Positions 34,813-47,959 of a DNA stretch of 64,000 nt are shown here, in pieces (the stretch's first letter is position 1; every line of letters starts with the position of its first letter). The notes beneath the pieces are model-generated. The model made no database searches and had not been told where the DNA came from. It worked only from the letters and a program-made list of their open reading frames with translations. Position numbers and translations under genes: made by a program. Location: contig NC_088875.1 of assembly GCF_032884065.1 (NCBI RefSeq), positions 49,154,971 through 49,218,970 of the forward strand. Reading direction: 5' to 3'. Source of the stretch: Artemia franciscana. Lineage: Eukaryota; Arthropoda; Branchiopoda; Anostraca; Artemiidae.

Positions 34813-36231
34813 TTAGTAAAAATCTAAGCGCTTAATCAGAGTATTTTTGCTAGGTGAGGAGAGGGAGACGCAAAGGTCGAGTTTATAAGTCAACGCTAAT
34901 TCGAAAAAAAAACAAACAAATAACTGCTGGATACAGGGGCTCCCAAAGAAAAGTTGTAATTTCGGATTAGGGGTGGATTGGGGGCGGGGGGGTGTCTTGG
35001 CCAGTCAATAGTGGGAATAGTGGCCATGGGCCAGTGTTTACATAGTTGTACGGACAACATAAGAAATGCATCAGATTTCAGCAATGTTTAGGTGGTACTT
35101 GACAAAAGATGACAAAAAGGTGAAGGTGGTTCTCTTTGATATTAACCTCCAGATGTCATATGTCTGGGTGGTCTCGAAGCAATGTAATACTATTGTCCCA
35201 TAAGTTATTGCAGTTTTATTTGCTGTTGTTTCATAAGATTTGACGTGATTGTACGAAAAATTATGTGGTTTGTATGGGTTGTAATATACATCTGTTTATG
35301 AGCAAATTTGAATATGGGCGAATCCATTCCTTGTGGTTGATTCTCCATAAAAATTAAGTGTCAGAGGATTTTTTTTTTTGTCTAGATAAAAGTTTTATTT
35401 TTTTTTTTATTAAAACTGTTTACGATCCAAAATGGCTCTAAATTTTTTTCTGGATGTAATGCGTTGATCGGTAAAGATGTGCTATCTCCATGACGGCGCT
35501 CTGTTAAGATGAGGCAATTTGAAAATTATCTAATTGTTGGAGCTGCTGTGCATAGCCACACACATTGACTCGGATGAGGGGGGATTTGACTCAAAAAATT
35601 ATTCGGGGGCTCCACCATCGTTTAGATGGTTTAGTTCTGGAGCATAAATAATGTCTGCATGGGGAGGGGGGGGGGTAAATGAATCATAATTTTAATATCT
35701 GTTATGTATACTTTAGTGTTCGTGTACTTTGACTGTTTTATGGCTGCTTTTCGGGTTTTTTCATCCCCTCCCCCTTTTCGAAATTAGCTTCTTCGTTTGA
35801 CTGGACCTCTGTTTGTATTTCAATTTATTGGAATAATAGATTGATAAATTACTATGAAACACATTCAACAATTCAACGTCATTCAACATCTACATTTAAT
35901 AGCCTTTATATCTTTAAAAATTAAATAAAGTAATTGAAAGTTGTTTAAGGTTTTTGAAAATACCTTGAAGATGTTTTCCTTCTTCTTGGGTTAAAATTCA
36001 TTTTTAGATAATGAAGTACAATTTGGAGCGACGTCTATATTTATTTTGCTCTTATTATTGTTGCTTTTTATTTTCATTTCAATGTTTACAGATTGGGTCT
36101 TACTTTTTTAAATACCACTGATTGCTAGCCTAGAACGTTGGTTCATTAGATTTCTAGATTGGGACCAATTTCTTGAAGCACTAAAAAACGAGAAAGTACA
36201 AATTAAATCTAGCAGTATGTTCTTTTTTTAG

Positions 36232-36464
36232 ACGACTATCCCAAGCCATTGGTAACAGAAGAGCCCAAAGGACAGATAGCACTGCGAGGTGGTAATTTTA
36301 CCCTTCGATGCACAGCTGAATCAACAGCCGCTGGTATTATATCGTTTCAATGGAAAAAAGATGATGTTGTTTTAACACTCTCTGAAATAAGCTCGCTATC
36401 AGAAGGATCTGTCATTGATGAGACCCTGAATTCCAAGATTTCGGATGATGAGAAGAAAACAGTA
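36232..36464 (+). CDS. LRIG: LRIG exon: first Ig-like domain, N-terminal half (window residues 226-303)
   Basis: Acceptor TTTTTTAG; entry in phase 1 (G + AC gives Asp). The donor chosen is GTAAGC at 36465, which leaves phase 0; a weaker GT three bases earlier would remove one Val. The junction residues CDDYPKP match the CDDF-x-KP segment linking the LRRCT to Ig1 in LRIGs. The Ig1 B-strand cysteine is window residue 252 (FTLRC) and the core tryptophan is 266 (FQWKKDD). The frame runs on past the donor for 39 codons if the intron is retained. Confidence 0.93.
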
Positions 36465-38475
36465 GTAAGCTTATTCCTCAACACGGGAGGAGAGGGTTTT
36501 CCAAAGTCCAAAGTTTCATATTTGCCTTTCATTAATGGGGGAAAGTGTGGTTTAAAGCTCCCAGTAGTTTATGGTGAATGACGGTTCATGGTGAAACCAT
36601 TGTCACCCTCTAAAGGTCGTATTCGGCATTTTCCAGCCTCCAAGATTATTACCGATAACTGTTTGCTAAGCTGTTCTCAAAGGGAGATGTTAGATCAAGA
36701 TGTGATGTTCAACCACACTTTGATCCTCTCAAGTTACATTGTCCTGCTGATTCTCCCTTCGAGAGCAATTCCAACAAAAAATTCAAACAAAAATAGAGTA
36801 AATATTATGTAGTTTTGGATCATAGACCTGCTCATATTTGTAATTCATTTTGGTCTTGGGTAGTGGTTTTTATTTAGTGGCTTTTTTTTGTGTATAGCTG
36901 AAATGCTCGCAATATATTATTGTTTTCGTTTTCTCATTTTCTTGCCTATGTTTTTTTTTGTCCTAGTACCTAGTTTTGGTAATTAGGTTATTTTTAGATC
37001 TTTGTCTTTCCTTGCAACATATCAGAAAAACATATCATGTCAGCTCTTTTCCTCGCTGGAGAGTTTTGCCAACTGATTCCGGAATGATTTGAATATGAGC
37101 GGAATAGATTGCACTAAGGCTCATTTTTTTTTTATTTTGTCAGCCTCAAAGACCTAGAATGAATCTTAACGCAAGAAAATCAGTTAAAAGTAACGATTCT
37201 AACACCACAAGGGTATTTTTGTGTTCAATAACAAACTGTATTGCCAAATAATTTCCTCCGAAGCAAATTTAACTATCTTGTAATACAATATGATTGAAGA
37301 ATTAGTATTCATACTGTTACTACTTCTGCTACTAACAACTTCACTAAAGGAAAAAGGTGCCTGAGGCCAACATAGTTGCGCATGCTCCTTCTCCATCTCA
37401 GTTTATTCAAAGCTTCACCCTTTACCCCCTTTCATGAAGTTCCAAGTTCTTTTAAATTCTCCCTTACAACCTCTTCTCACCCTATCCGGGGACGACCGGC
37501 TTTTCGTTTGGTCCTAGATGGATGGCTAAAAAGCGCAATCTTTGGTACTGAACCGAACTCCTATTTTCGTTCGGCTTATTCTTTGATATGCATTCAGTCA
37601 AAATGAGCACCTAAGACTATTCTTAGAGAGTTAATCGGGAAAACATTTAACAAATCTTCCTCAGCGTCTCAAAGCGCCCACGATAACAAATAAAAATATA
37701 AGGGAGTAAAAACGGAATAATCTGTCAAAGCCACCAATGGTTCAATTAATTGGCAAGTGAGCCACTCACATCCTGCATAAATATCTTTCATTAATTCTGT
37801 TAATATACTGCACTTAATATAATTCCGTTACTTAATCCTAAATTTCATCTTAAATCGTCCCTTAACTCTTCTCGAAAGTAAGTAAAAGTTGCTGATTTCG
37901 GCTGTGTTATTCAAAACCCTAAAAAAAAGAGAAAAAATAAGTTTTTTGCCTTTTATTTACCACCTATTGCTTGTCAAAAGAGGATTTTTTTGAACATTGA
38001 AGATGGATTAAAGAAAAGTTTTAATAGTAAAAGCTCCGTTCTTCAATATTTGTGTAAATGAGAAAAAGAAATTTTAAGTATTTCATAAAAATAAACTACA
38101 AATCTTATTTCTATCGAGGATAAAATAGGATATAGGGAAGCGGATAGCATAATCGATAAAATCTAGGAGTTAAAGAGGACTGGTCAAATCTTCATTAAAA
38201 AAAAAAATGTTACATATTAACCCTTTAATTACGACAGCCATTTTATCACCGACGAGCAACTGCTAAATTTTAAAAGGACTTGTTAGTCCGCAATTATGAT
38301 ACCCAATTTCTGTCCATGTGGGAAAATAAATTCCGTCCCTGGAGGTAAGGAACACCCCCTCCCCCTCTAAGGGACCTAAGAATGTGCCTTCGTGTCGAAG
38401 ATATAGTTTAGTGATAAAATATTTAATATAGCTATTCACAAATAAAAGAAATAATTATGTTTTTTTCATTTTCAG
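36465..38475 (+). other. LRIG intron, 2.0 kb
   Basis: Donor GTAAGC, acceptor TTTTCAG. A reverse LINE 3' end lies at about 37308-37600. The rest is AT-rich with nothing recognised. Confidence 0.85.
37308..37600 (-). repeat. LINE 3'-end fragment (reverse)
   Basis: CTTCTGCTACTAACAACTTC, GGTGCCTGAGGCCAACATAG and TTCAAAGCTTCACCCTTTAC match the reverse complement of the region after the reverse-transcriptase relic at 59690-59820, including a block near the 3' end of the ORF. The GC-richer bases to 37600 probably belong to the same element. Confidence 0.5.
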
Positions 38476-38593
38476 ACTACTTCTGAGTTGGTTTTTAGCA
38501 ACGTGACCGATAGTGATGGTGGACGTTACCAATGCATTGCGTCGAATAGTTTCGGGACAACTTATTCCTCTAAAGCTAAGATTTTAGTGCATG
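38476..38593 (+). CDS. LRIG: LRIG exon: first Ig-like domain, C-terminal half (window residues 304-343)
   Basis: Acceptor TTTTCAG, donor GTGAGA; phase 0 to phase 1. It encodes the E-F-G part of Ig1 with the DSDGGRYQCIASNSFG motif (cysteine at window residue 323) and the G strand SSKAKILVH. It pairs with Cys252 in the previous exon. An Ig domain split by an intron in its middle is common in the I-set. Confidence 0.95.
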
Positions 38594-39709
38594 GTGAGAA
38601 GACTTCGTTTTAATTCTAACTTGGATATTAGTAATGAATTTAGCTAGTTTAACTCCCCCCCCCTCTCTCTCTCTCTCTTTCTCTCTCTTTCTCTTTCTTT
38701 TTCTTTCTCTCTTAATGTAGAACGATTGAATGAAAGTTGAGTTGACTCTGATTGAAAATAAATTGTTAAGATAAAGAAGTTTAACTGTTTCAGGTTTTAA
38801 GACGTCTGTCCCATACCCTTTGATATTTTTTAGGGAAAAGAGTATTCTTTTTTTTATATATATTTTAAATAATAGTTAAGTGACAATAGCTTATGCTATT
38901 TTTTCCTTTTATTAGAAATCTCTTCGGTCTAGATATCGTCAAAATTATATTCTTTCGTTTATCTGAAACCTAATGTTTTTTCCCCCGGTCGTTTGTTTTT
39001 AAAGGATAAACAAGATTTAAAAAATTTGTTGTTCAACAACCTCCTCCTTCCATGCTTACAAAAAAAGTTTCTAGATCTACTAATGACTACATTGTATCTT
39101 GCGGAAGCTTCACATACATTGTAAATATACCCATCTCTTCCCAGACACTTCCTTCGAGTATTATCATTGAATGATGGTGTTTTAAAATGTATTTTCCACT
39201 TAGAGGCAAAACATATTAAAATCTTTATTCTATCTAGCACAGAGTCTACTCACGATATGTATACGGTATCCTCTTCCCCCTCCATTTTTAGTTCGAAGGA
39301 GACTTTCCTAGATATTATTTTGAACAATATCTTAAGGCAGATACTGATCAAAGCCTCCTGAAAAAAAAAAAAAAAAAACTAACTCGAATTTAATGTAAGA
39401 CCCCTTTCTTTCAAAAAACATGGGTACCGTCGAAAAATTTTCTAAAAGGAAACAAGTGTGGCAAAGTGTTTTGAGGGGAGGTTTGAAGTTAGGAAAAGAA
39501 GTTTAAGTGGTTTATTTTTGTTTCACTATTTTTCTCTTTGAGTGTTACAAATGCTGAGTGTTACATTCTGTATATGTTATTGGTCTTAGGTGAAAGGGCA
39601 AATATCCCTTCTAAGCAGGAGATGGGGGGTATACGGCTCATTAAACTCAGAACTATTATATAAGGTTTTCATTGTTATAAAATATGAAGTCTTCTAATTA
39701 CTTTTTTAG
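38594..39709 (+). other. LRIG intron, 1.1 kb
   Basis: Donor GTGAGA, acceptor CTTTTTTAG. A CT-rich tract (38657-38712) and an A tract near 39361-39378 are present. There is nothing else. Confidence 0.85.
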
Positions 39710-39991
39710 TGTTTCCTTCATTCACCAAAGTACCAACTGATGCCAGAATAAAAGTGGGTGGAACTGCTCGACTAGAATGTGACGCTGATGGCTACCCCTC
39801 CCCAGAGATAAGCTGGTTCAAAGATGGAGGCTCTGATTTTCCAGCTGCCAGAGAAAGACGGATGCATGTGATGCCTGAAGATGATGTATATTTTATAACT
39901 GGAATAACCCCATCTGATATTGGAGTCTACACATGCATGGCAAAGAATCCCGCGGGTAGTGTGACTGCAAACGCTTCATTGACTGTATTAG
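39710..39991 (+). CDS. LRIG: LRIG exon: second Ig-like domain (window residues 343-437)
   Basis: Acceptor CTTTTTTAG, donor GTAAGC; phase 1 at both ends, a complete I-set module. Cysteines are at window residues 366 (RLEC) and 418 (GVYTC), and the core Trp is 378. The stretch [18 protein letters not shown] is almost invariant across LRIG proteins and is the single most diagnostic piece of the gene. A 1-1 exon is typical of shuffled extracellular domains. Confidence 0.98.
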
Positions 39992-42378
39992 GTAAGCTAT
40001 TTATTGGTTACTAGAGGATTTTGCGAGTTGTTGTGAATAGTAAGGTAGTTTGTACGAATGAGGTATCTAAAAGTTTTCCATTTATCCTTTGAGAAGTTTT
40101 CAAAATTGAGTAGTGTCATTATTCTCGCTGGTCTTATATTAGGATTCTAACCTGATTTTATTGGATAGAGTTTCTGAATATGCCTAAAACCTAACACACC
40201 ATTGTGTCAATTCAGAAAAATGTACAACATAAAAAGTACTTATGTTCAAACAAGTAGTCTATGTTTTTTAGGGGAAAATATGTATAGATCATAGTTTGCA
40301 TAGTAAGTCCCGGTTAATCCTTAGAATTCGAAGTTACGATCATAATATTTTTTGTACATTTTTATATTCAGATGTATTTAGTTCATTCAAACTAATTTTT
40401 TGAAACCCTCGAGTAGACAGTTGAACAGAGGAAGGGGAGGGCTGGTTCGAGTCCAAATCCCCTGAAATGTCATGAATTTTTCAGCTCAAGTATTTCACCA
40501 TATAAATACGTTTTGTATTATTTGCCCATTTTGCGTTTAGACTAACTGCTTTCTCATACCCCAATGATTTCATATTTGTATGGCTACACTTGCAAGAATT
40601 TATTTCTAATATTAGCCTGCTTAATTCAGAGGATCGAGTTAACGTAAAGCCGTTTTGGAAATGTTACCGTAGACAGCTCATTGGCTTTGAAAGTTGTATG
40701 GAGGTCATCAAACTCCCTGCTGCCTCTGTGACTCGTTGATTTCGGCACATACCAACGTGTTCAACGAGCCCTCTTTGAATGTAGGAATGAGCTCTTGCCA
40801 ATGTTTGGAAATTCAAAATTTTTTATTTTTATGTTAGGCAACATGTGTGTGTATGATTCTTTTAAAAGTAGAAAGCGTATCTGTTATTTTAATAGTTTTA
40901 TAGTGGAGCGAAAATAAAGTTTTGAAACTATTCCTGAACTTCTTGTTGTTAGAATTTTAACAAGATAAAAATGTGTTTAAATTAAATGTGCTGCTGAATA
41001 ATAAAAAGAAAATAAATAAAAAATCAATGTTTAGAATAATCACCAATGATTTTCCTCGGCTGTTGTAAAGTAAATACACCTCTGTTATTTTTTTCTGCGG
41101 ACAAAAACCCACTTAAGGACCTGATGAGTAGATAATCATGCAAAAAGTACAAGATACGTGGGGCCACGGATATATCATGATGAGTGAAAGTCTGTTGTCA
41201 GTTCTAGCAATAAATAGGTAGGCTACTTGCTTGCGTGACCTGCAAGTAAAGGATCGAAATAAATTTTTATTAGTTTACAACCAATCACTAGCTGTTTCTG
41301 TCTGTTGATTAACCGCTATTTATTGGTCATTCTTTACATTTATTTCATGCGGTCTTTTGCGCTTATTCGAGAGAGGAGGAGTAAGGTGAGGCTTGTGACA
41401 ACCTGCTGTTTGGATGTTCGTTGTGTGACATTTTATTACCAGACTCACTTGGTGTGTACACAGGTGGTGTTTAACTTAGTGATAATATCGTGCTAAGATC
41501 TAAGAATTGATGTTGATACCAAAAATCATAAACTGACAAACATCATGCAATAAATGTATCTCAATAGTTAATAAACATCAAGTTGGAAAAACTCGTGCCT
41601 TTTGAAGGGTTGCACACTAGGTTGTTGCAAGCACGCTATTCTGCTAACTAGAAAAAGATATATTTTTAGGCCATTTTTAATGAGCTATCACTTTTTTATC
41701 CAGGTATAAGATAGAGGGACTCCTGGGTATTTGCAATTATGACTATTTTGTTAATTAATGAACATTATAGAAAGTATAGGCTGCTATACTATTATTCCGG
41801 AGGTGTCACTAAGCCTGGGTAGGAGATTTGAAGAGCCAAAATCTATATAGAATTGCGGTGTTTCTCTGTTGAGGTCTGTATGATACCTTTTTGTTTCGGT
41901 TTTCTATTTATGGTTTAATTCATTTTCAGAAAGTGAAATGATAGGCTACTTCAGTATTATGTTTTATTTTATTTTGTTTAGTTCGACACTTAAATTTAAA
42001 AATTTCAACCGGGCCCACCCCTGGCTACTCTATGGATACTATGTTGGTATTTCGGCTGATTTGATTGATATTTTTTAATTATGTGAGGTATACTCATAAT
42101 CAAGTAAAGTTTTGGGGATTTATCAACAATGATAACGCTTCATTTAAATTTTTACTCTTGCGCTGTTTAAATCCTCTTTTTCTGCCGGCCCCCTAGATTG
42201 CCCCCTTCCTAAATTTAAAAACAACTTTTATTTACTTTAATTTTTTTAAAAAGGGAATTCTTCCTAGATTTTTGAAAATGCCTTTTAAAAAAGGTTTTAA
42301 AAAACTAATAAAGGTAGATTTATGATGGAAAGGAAATGCTAGAAAAAAATCAATCGACGTGGAAGGTTAACATAGAAG

Positions 42379-42442
42379 CTTTCGGTAACTAGCCGAAGCC
42401 TTTACGAATATTACTGGTAAAGCCTTCGGCTAGTTACCGAAG
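42379..42442. repeat. 26-bp inverted repeat (hairpin)
   Basis: CTTTCGGTAACTAGCCGAAG continuing to CCTTTAC pairs with GTAAAGCCTTCGGCTAGTTA continuing to CCGAAG, with one unpaired base and a 12-base loop. Each arm also contains its own small palindrome (CTTCGG...CCGAAG). Confidence 0.85.
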
Positions 42443-44208
42443 ACGCGTGGGTTTAACTTATATATAAACAGTGATTTTCCTATTATTTTTCTTATAGCGA
42501 GTAAAAGCCACAGGCTTTTTGGCAGTTTTTATATTCATTGGGCCCATTTTTATTTTCCGTACGTGCAATGTTCGACCTCGGTGATGTGTTTTTCTATGTA
42601 TATATTTTTTTACTGGTAAAATCCTGTGTTTGATTATTGTTCTCATTTTATTTGATAATATTTTAAATCTGCATTATTTAAATCAAGATAATGTATCTGT
42701 TACTGGTATCCTGCCTATCCCCAGAACGCCAAGTTTCTCATAGGTTTTTTTTTAGTGAGATGCTACGTCTTCATCCGTTTTTGCACTTGCTAGTGGGTGT
42801 ATTGATGCTGACATCTATGTTAGAACAGTTAAGGACAAGATGGCAACAATATTTACATAGAAACTCGGAATTTTCAAAATCCTGCTTAGTGTAATTTTCG
42901 GTAGTATTTCGGTAGCTTAGTATAATTTCAGTTTTAGTGGACTTCAAGTATAAATATTTCATTGAAAGTCAGAACTGTATTTTATTTAAACTCTAAACAC
43001 TTTTTTCGTATTGAGAGGGTAGGTTGGAAACACATGAAAATGTATTTTCAGGCTATTGTTTTCTCGGGAAGGGATTGTCGCTGGACTTGTCTTAGAAAGG
43101 GGGATTATTAGCAATCCTTCTTCCTGCGTGTGAATGCGATATTTGCTCTATTAACTTGCGAGCTTTTAGGAAATATTCGTTAATTTGTCCATCTGTGGAC
43201 GTTTCCAAGCAAAGAATACCGGCTTTGAGTCAAGTACACCTTAAACAAAGAGCATCAAATCCATCGGAATCTCCAGTTTTAACCAGTGGGTGTGTAAAAC
43301 TGATTTTGACTTTTGACATGTTATATGCAAACCTGTGGTATTTAATCCTATTGAATTCCCTAATTTGGTTCAGTGAAATTGAATGACTTGTTGAAAATCT
43401 TCTTGTATTGTTTGTTATTTAGTACCATAGTTTTTGCCATTCAAATGACAACTTAAAATTGATTGAGATGTGTATAAAGTACATAATTTCTGGAACCGAT
43501 TTGGCCGCTTTTTTCTCTTAAAGGAATTGAATGCGTTTTATTGTGCAATTATTCAGTTTCGAAATTATTTATATTCCGCTTCGATTTTAGAGCTAACCTA
43601 CTGAGTAAATCTTGCTCTAAGGTCTACGTAAAGCTTTTAAATTACTATTTTATGGTTATCAATATTAATGAACTTGATAATGTTCTTTTGAAAGAATTCA
43701 TTGTGATGTAAGTACCTAGTATTCAATCTCCAAATTAGTAACATTTCATTCAATTATGGTGCTGTTCTGCTCTTACACAAAGTCTTTGTACATATATGAC
43801 TAAATTTTGTAATTAAGTCTATTGTTGTTAAATTATATAATTGTGAATATTTTCATTTCGTCAGCAATTAGTTTCCAAACAAGTATTCTGGTTTAATACG
43901 GTGCCGACTCTGTGGAAATGTTGTGAATGAAGATTGACGAAGGATTTTTGAGTTACTATTAGATGTGTATCTAGACTAATGAACTTGATAATATTGACTA
44001 ATAGTCACTCAATAGTCATTACAATCTGAGAATACGTCCTCATTGAGTTAGGTTATAATTTACACGCAAAGAAATCTAAATTGGTGTAAAATAGGACTCA
44101 TTGAAAAATATCCAAAAAAACCGTTTTTAGAAAAATCTTTAAAATTTAGATGGCAATCACAAAACTGATTCTTAATTATGAAACATAACTTATTATTCGA
44201 ACTTTGAT

Positions 44209-44768
44209 GGAATTAAATAAAAAAAACAAGTCTTTTCAAATGAAAGTAAGGAGCAACATTAAAACTTAAAACGAACCGAAATTACTCCGTGTATGAAAGG
44301 GGCTTTTCCTCCTCAACGCCTCGCTCTTTACGCTAAAGTTTGACTCTTTCTCTTAACTCTACTTTTTAAAACAGTACGAAACTGCTTTTTAAAACAGTAA
44401 GAAACAGTAGGTGATAGCTGTTCTTTTCGCTGAGGACAGTTATTGCATACGTAGGCTGAATATTCAATTAGTTTCCTTTAAAATTACTGTCTTTAAAAGT
44501 TTCTCATGTCGTTATTTTCTCTATTGCTTGTGTGATGAAAGACAGTATACATTTTGTCGTTATTTCTATTAAGGGTAATGTAGCCTTTTTTTTAGTTTTG
44601 AGGAAAGTTTTTATACAAGAATTTGCCATAAATTAACGCACTGTTTTTTCAAACAGAATTGCAACACTGTTTTTTGCATGTTTAGAATCTGTCAAACCAT
44701 GCATTAATTAAAAACGTTCAGAAATTAAATAAAAAAGACAAGTTTTTTCAACTGAAAGTAAGGAGATC
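44209..44768 (+). repeat. Palindrome-family fragments, copy F
   Basis: Two separate pieces of the distal hairpin arm, same orientation. The first (44209-44415) reads AATTAAATAAAAAAAACAAG, then AGTAAGGAGCAACATTAAAA and CGCTCTTTACGCTAAAG. The second (about 44693-44768) reads AAATTAAATAAAAAAGACAA then ACTGAAAGTAAGGAG. Neither carries its pairing arm. Confidence 0.75.
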
Positions 44769-45267
44769 CCATTCTTCGTTTGACAAACGAAGATCCCACT
44801 CTTCGTTTGAATTCTCATAGATAGAGGCATTAGTTGTCGACAGTACTGTATCCAGAGCGGGCGGAATTAAAAAATTAGTGAACTCAAAAATTAATCTGTT
44901 GAAAAACTAATAATCATTTGTGTTCTTGCTCCTCGGTTTTATTGTTTTAAATCTCAAAAGCTGTTCAGAAAATATACACATTAGCCATTGTATTTTATTC
45001 CCTGAAGGTAGCATTGGGTGTTAAAATATGTTGGTATATATGTTGGTATATGTTGGTATATATATATATGTTGGTAAATATGTTGGCTCAGATGAAAAGG
45101 AGTTTGTGGACTATACCTCGTGTAGTATGTTAAATCTTCAAATGTTTCAACTTGGTTTATCTTGTAAATCTTCAACTTGTTTGAAATAATTGCAAATCGA
45201 CTTGAGACCACATTCCCCCACACAATCTTAACTCTATCTAATTATTTACATATCAATTTTTTTTAAG

Positions 45268-45546
45268 AAACACCTGATTTCGTCCGTCCAATGGAACCTA
45301 GTAAAGAGGTAATGGCTGGATCAACAGCTGTATTAGAATGTATGGCGTCTGGCTCCCCTAAGCCCCGCCTCGTTTGGACAAAAGACGGTGGCCCACTGCC
45401 TGTTACTGAACGTCATTTTTTTACGGCTGATAATCAGTTATTAATCATTGTTCATGTAAAGGAATCAGATACAGGCCGGTACGAATGTGAGATGTCCAAC
45501 GTTCTTGGAAAAAGTCAGGGAGCGACCCTGCTCGCTGTTAAACCCG
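45268..45546 (+). CDS. LRIG: LRIG exon: third Ig-like domain (window residues 437-530)
   Basis: Acceptor TTTTTTAAG, donor GTTAGT; phase 1 at both ends. Complete I-set domain with cysteines at window residues 461 and 510 and Trp473. The segments TPDFVRP, WTKDGGPLPVTERHFF, NQLLIIV and YECEMSNVLG are typical of LRIG Ig3. The donor overlaps an in-frame TAG, so a retained intron would end the protein one residue after the exon. Confidence 0.97.
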
Positions 45547-47634
45547 GTTAGTTACTTGTTTCTTGTTTACTTTCTTAGTTTTGTTTGTTTACTTAGTTTG
45601 TTTGTTACTTAGTTAGTTTTGTTTGTTTACTTTCTTACTTTGTTTACTTACTTAGTTTACTTTCGTAGTTACTTGTTTCTTACTTAGTTACTTGTTACTG
45701 TTACTTGTTACTTAGTTTCAGTTTATGTAATTTTGAATATATAACACAATAAAAAGCGAAGTGAAGTATAGGAGTAGGAAAACCATGTGTATTTTTCTTG
45801 CTTCTGATATTTGAAGTTGTCTTGCTAGATAATGGAACAATTTAAAAGAATATATCTATTACACTGGGGGCTAATCACCGACACCGTAGCGCTATGGATT
45901 TTCATTGATTTTAGTGCAGTCCCTTTTTCTATTTATACTTTTTCTTTTAATTTTTGTTTATCCTTCACCTCTTGTATTGTGGATGAGTAATAAATTATTA
46001 TTATTAAGGGAAAATAACCATAGGGGCTTGTTTTTTAACGAAAGATTTTTGGAAAATGATTAAGTGAGGAAACTTAGGTTTCTTTCCAATAAAACAACCA
46101 CGCAATATAATTTTCAACCAAGATAATGATATAAATAAAGATATAAATATAAATAAATATAAAAAATATAAACGTAAATAAAAGAATATAAGTAAATATT
46201 ATCTATAAATATAATCAAATATAAATAAAGTCTTAATATAAATATTATTCTCATCAGTAATTTATCTCTTTTACTTTTTTATTTTTACTTTGGGCTGAAG
46301 AAGAAAGCTTGCTTTCGCCGATAGAGGATAAGGGACGTTTTATTTTTGACTCTTACTTTACTTTGCTTTTTCCTACAATTTTAATATTTTAGTTTGTAGC
46401 CTATATGTTTGAATATATTTAATTTATGCTTTGTTGAAGTTTTCTGCTTCTGCTGATTAACGGTGTACGGTCACTGGCTCTAATAGTTTTCAATATTAAT
46501 AATGCCATTTTCAAATGCCAAATGAGCAATTATTTTCAATTTTTTACGATTTCTTTGATTCAAACAAATTTGTCCTTCTAACAGTTGAAACTTTCTCGCA
46601 TATTTCCATTTATTATAAAAATCTACAGCAACCTTCATGAAGAATACGAAAGCTATGAAAATATCTTAAAATAAAATGTAAAGTATGGAGAATAATGCTG
46701 ACACGAACGTCCCCATAAAAAAGGAACTTACGAATAGGGAAATCTTGCGAAGAGAATAGCTAATTTAATTTTTAATAAATCTTAGGGCTTAATTTTGCCT
46801 ATAGATATATCAGGTGATTTTTGAGCGTCAAAGGACTTATTTCAGCCGTTTGCCGGCCTATATAGAAGATACAGAAAAGATCTTGCTGAAGAAACTTAAC
46901 TGAAAATCAAGAATAATCCTGAATCACTTCTTGACCTGATATACCCGTAGACTAGTCAACGCTTTGGATATACTAGATAACCTTCATTTCTTTGTACACT
47001 TTAATGAGAACTTATTATTCGCTAAATTAATTTGAATTATTTATTATTTATTTTCAAATATATTTTGTGAAGTTGCTTCAAGACAAAGACTAAACTAACT
47101 CGTGGTCTACTATGTGAAGAAATTTGAAAATATTCTTCAGTTTCATATCAATTATATCAATTATTATATTCATACGCCCTTTTGACAATCCGTATGCACA
47201 TAGTACCTTTTGATTGAGTTCACCTTTCCACTCAGCATTTCCTCAAATTTTCACTTCAATACCCTCAACCTTGGGAGTGTTTGCTACAGAAACAGTAGTT
47301 GTAGTGTTAGTAGTTTTGTAGGTGTAGTAGTAGTAGTAGCAATAGTATTAGTAGTGTCATGCAAATGTTTTCTTTTCGGTCAATTGATTTTCTGGAAACA
47401 AACTCCTGAAAACAAACTAATAATTTATCTTTTAAAGAGTTATAATTTATAATTTATATTATATTATATAATTGTATAATTTATATAATATATAATTTAT
47501 AAAATAATTTATAATTAATAAGGTATAATTTATAATTTATATTATATTTATAATAATATATTATATTTATAATAATATATAATTTATATAATTAATATAT
47601 ATACCTCTTACCATTTTCTGGTTTTTTTTTTCAG
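45547..47634 (+). other. LRIG intron, 2.1 kb
   Basis: Donor GTTAGT, acceptor TTTTTTTTTCAG. The first 175 bases are a degenerate array of GTTACTTAGTTTGTTT-like units that begins at the donor itself. About 46110-46260 and 47430-47600 are AT-rich simple sequence. Confidence 0.85.
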
Positions 47635-47843
47635 CCCCACTGACATTTGGCCTTTCAGTCCAAGACGGAGCGACAATTGCAGCAATTATCGTCATTGTCG
47701 TCGTCTTGGCCATTGTTTTGACATCGGTTGTTTGGGTCTACTGTATCTATCGTTCAAAAAAACAAATAAGCCTACCCGAAGAAATGCTACCCCCTGGATC
47801 TGAAGCTCCTGTACCTGATTTTACGATGCTCTACCCAGAAATG
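47635..47843 (+). CDS. LRIG: LRIG exon: transmembrane segment and start of the cytoplasmic tail (window residues 530-599)
   Basis: Acceptor TTTTTTTCAG; phase 1 to phase 0. The donor GTATTT is weak. A short juxtamembrane stretch is followed by a hydrophobic span at about window residues 543-568 (TIAAIIVIVVVLAIVLTSVV, then WVYCIY) and a basic stop-transfer RSKK, giving a type I topology with the Ig domains outside. The tail begins Pro/Glu-rich (LPEEMLPPGSEAPVPDF). Reading through the donor would stop after ten more codons. Confidence 0.93.
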
Positions 47844-47959
47844 GTATTTTATTCCTTATTTTTGATGCAATGCTAGTTGTGTTGGTAGTGTTGTGAGGGC
47901 ACCATTGTTAGTGGCGTTGCACCATTTGTGTTAAGGTACCAACGACATCAATATAAACA

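Larger units (their letters stand above)
39992..45267 (+). other. LRIG intron, 5.3 kb
   Basis: Donor GTAAGC, acceptor TTTTTTAAG. It holds an inverted repeat (42379-42442), two palindrome-family fragments (44209-44768) and a TGTTGGTATA tandem repeat (45029-45085). Between 40020 and 42370 and between 42450 and 44200 I see only AT-rich sequence. Confidence 0.85.

Noticed and set aside
36589..36812. Open frame directly after the first Ig exon
   Set aside because: It lies in the intron after a strong donor that restores the expected Ig1 sequence when joined to 38476.
40444..40454. Exact polymerase III B-box match GGTTCGAGTCC
   Set aside because: No A box or foldable tRNA lies upstream, and the surrounding bases resemble dispersed repeat family 3.
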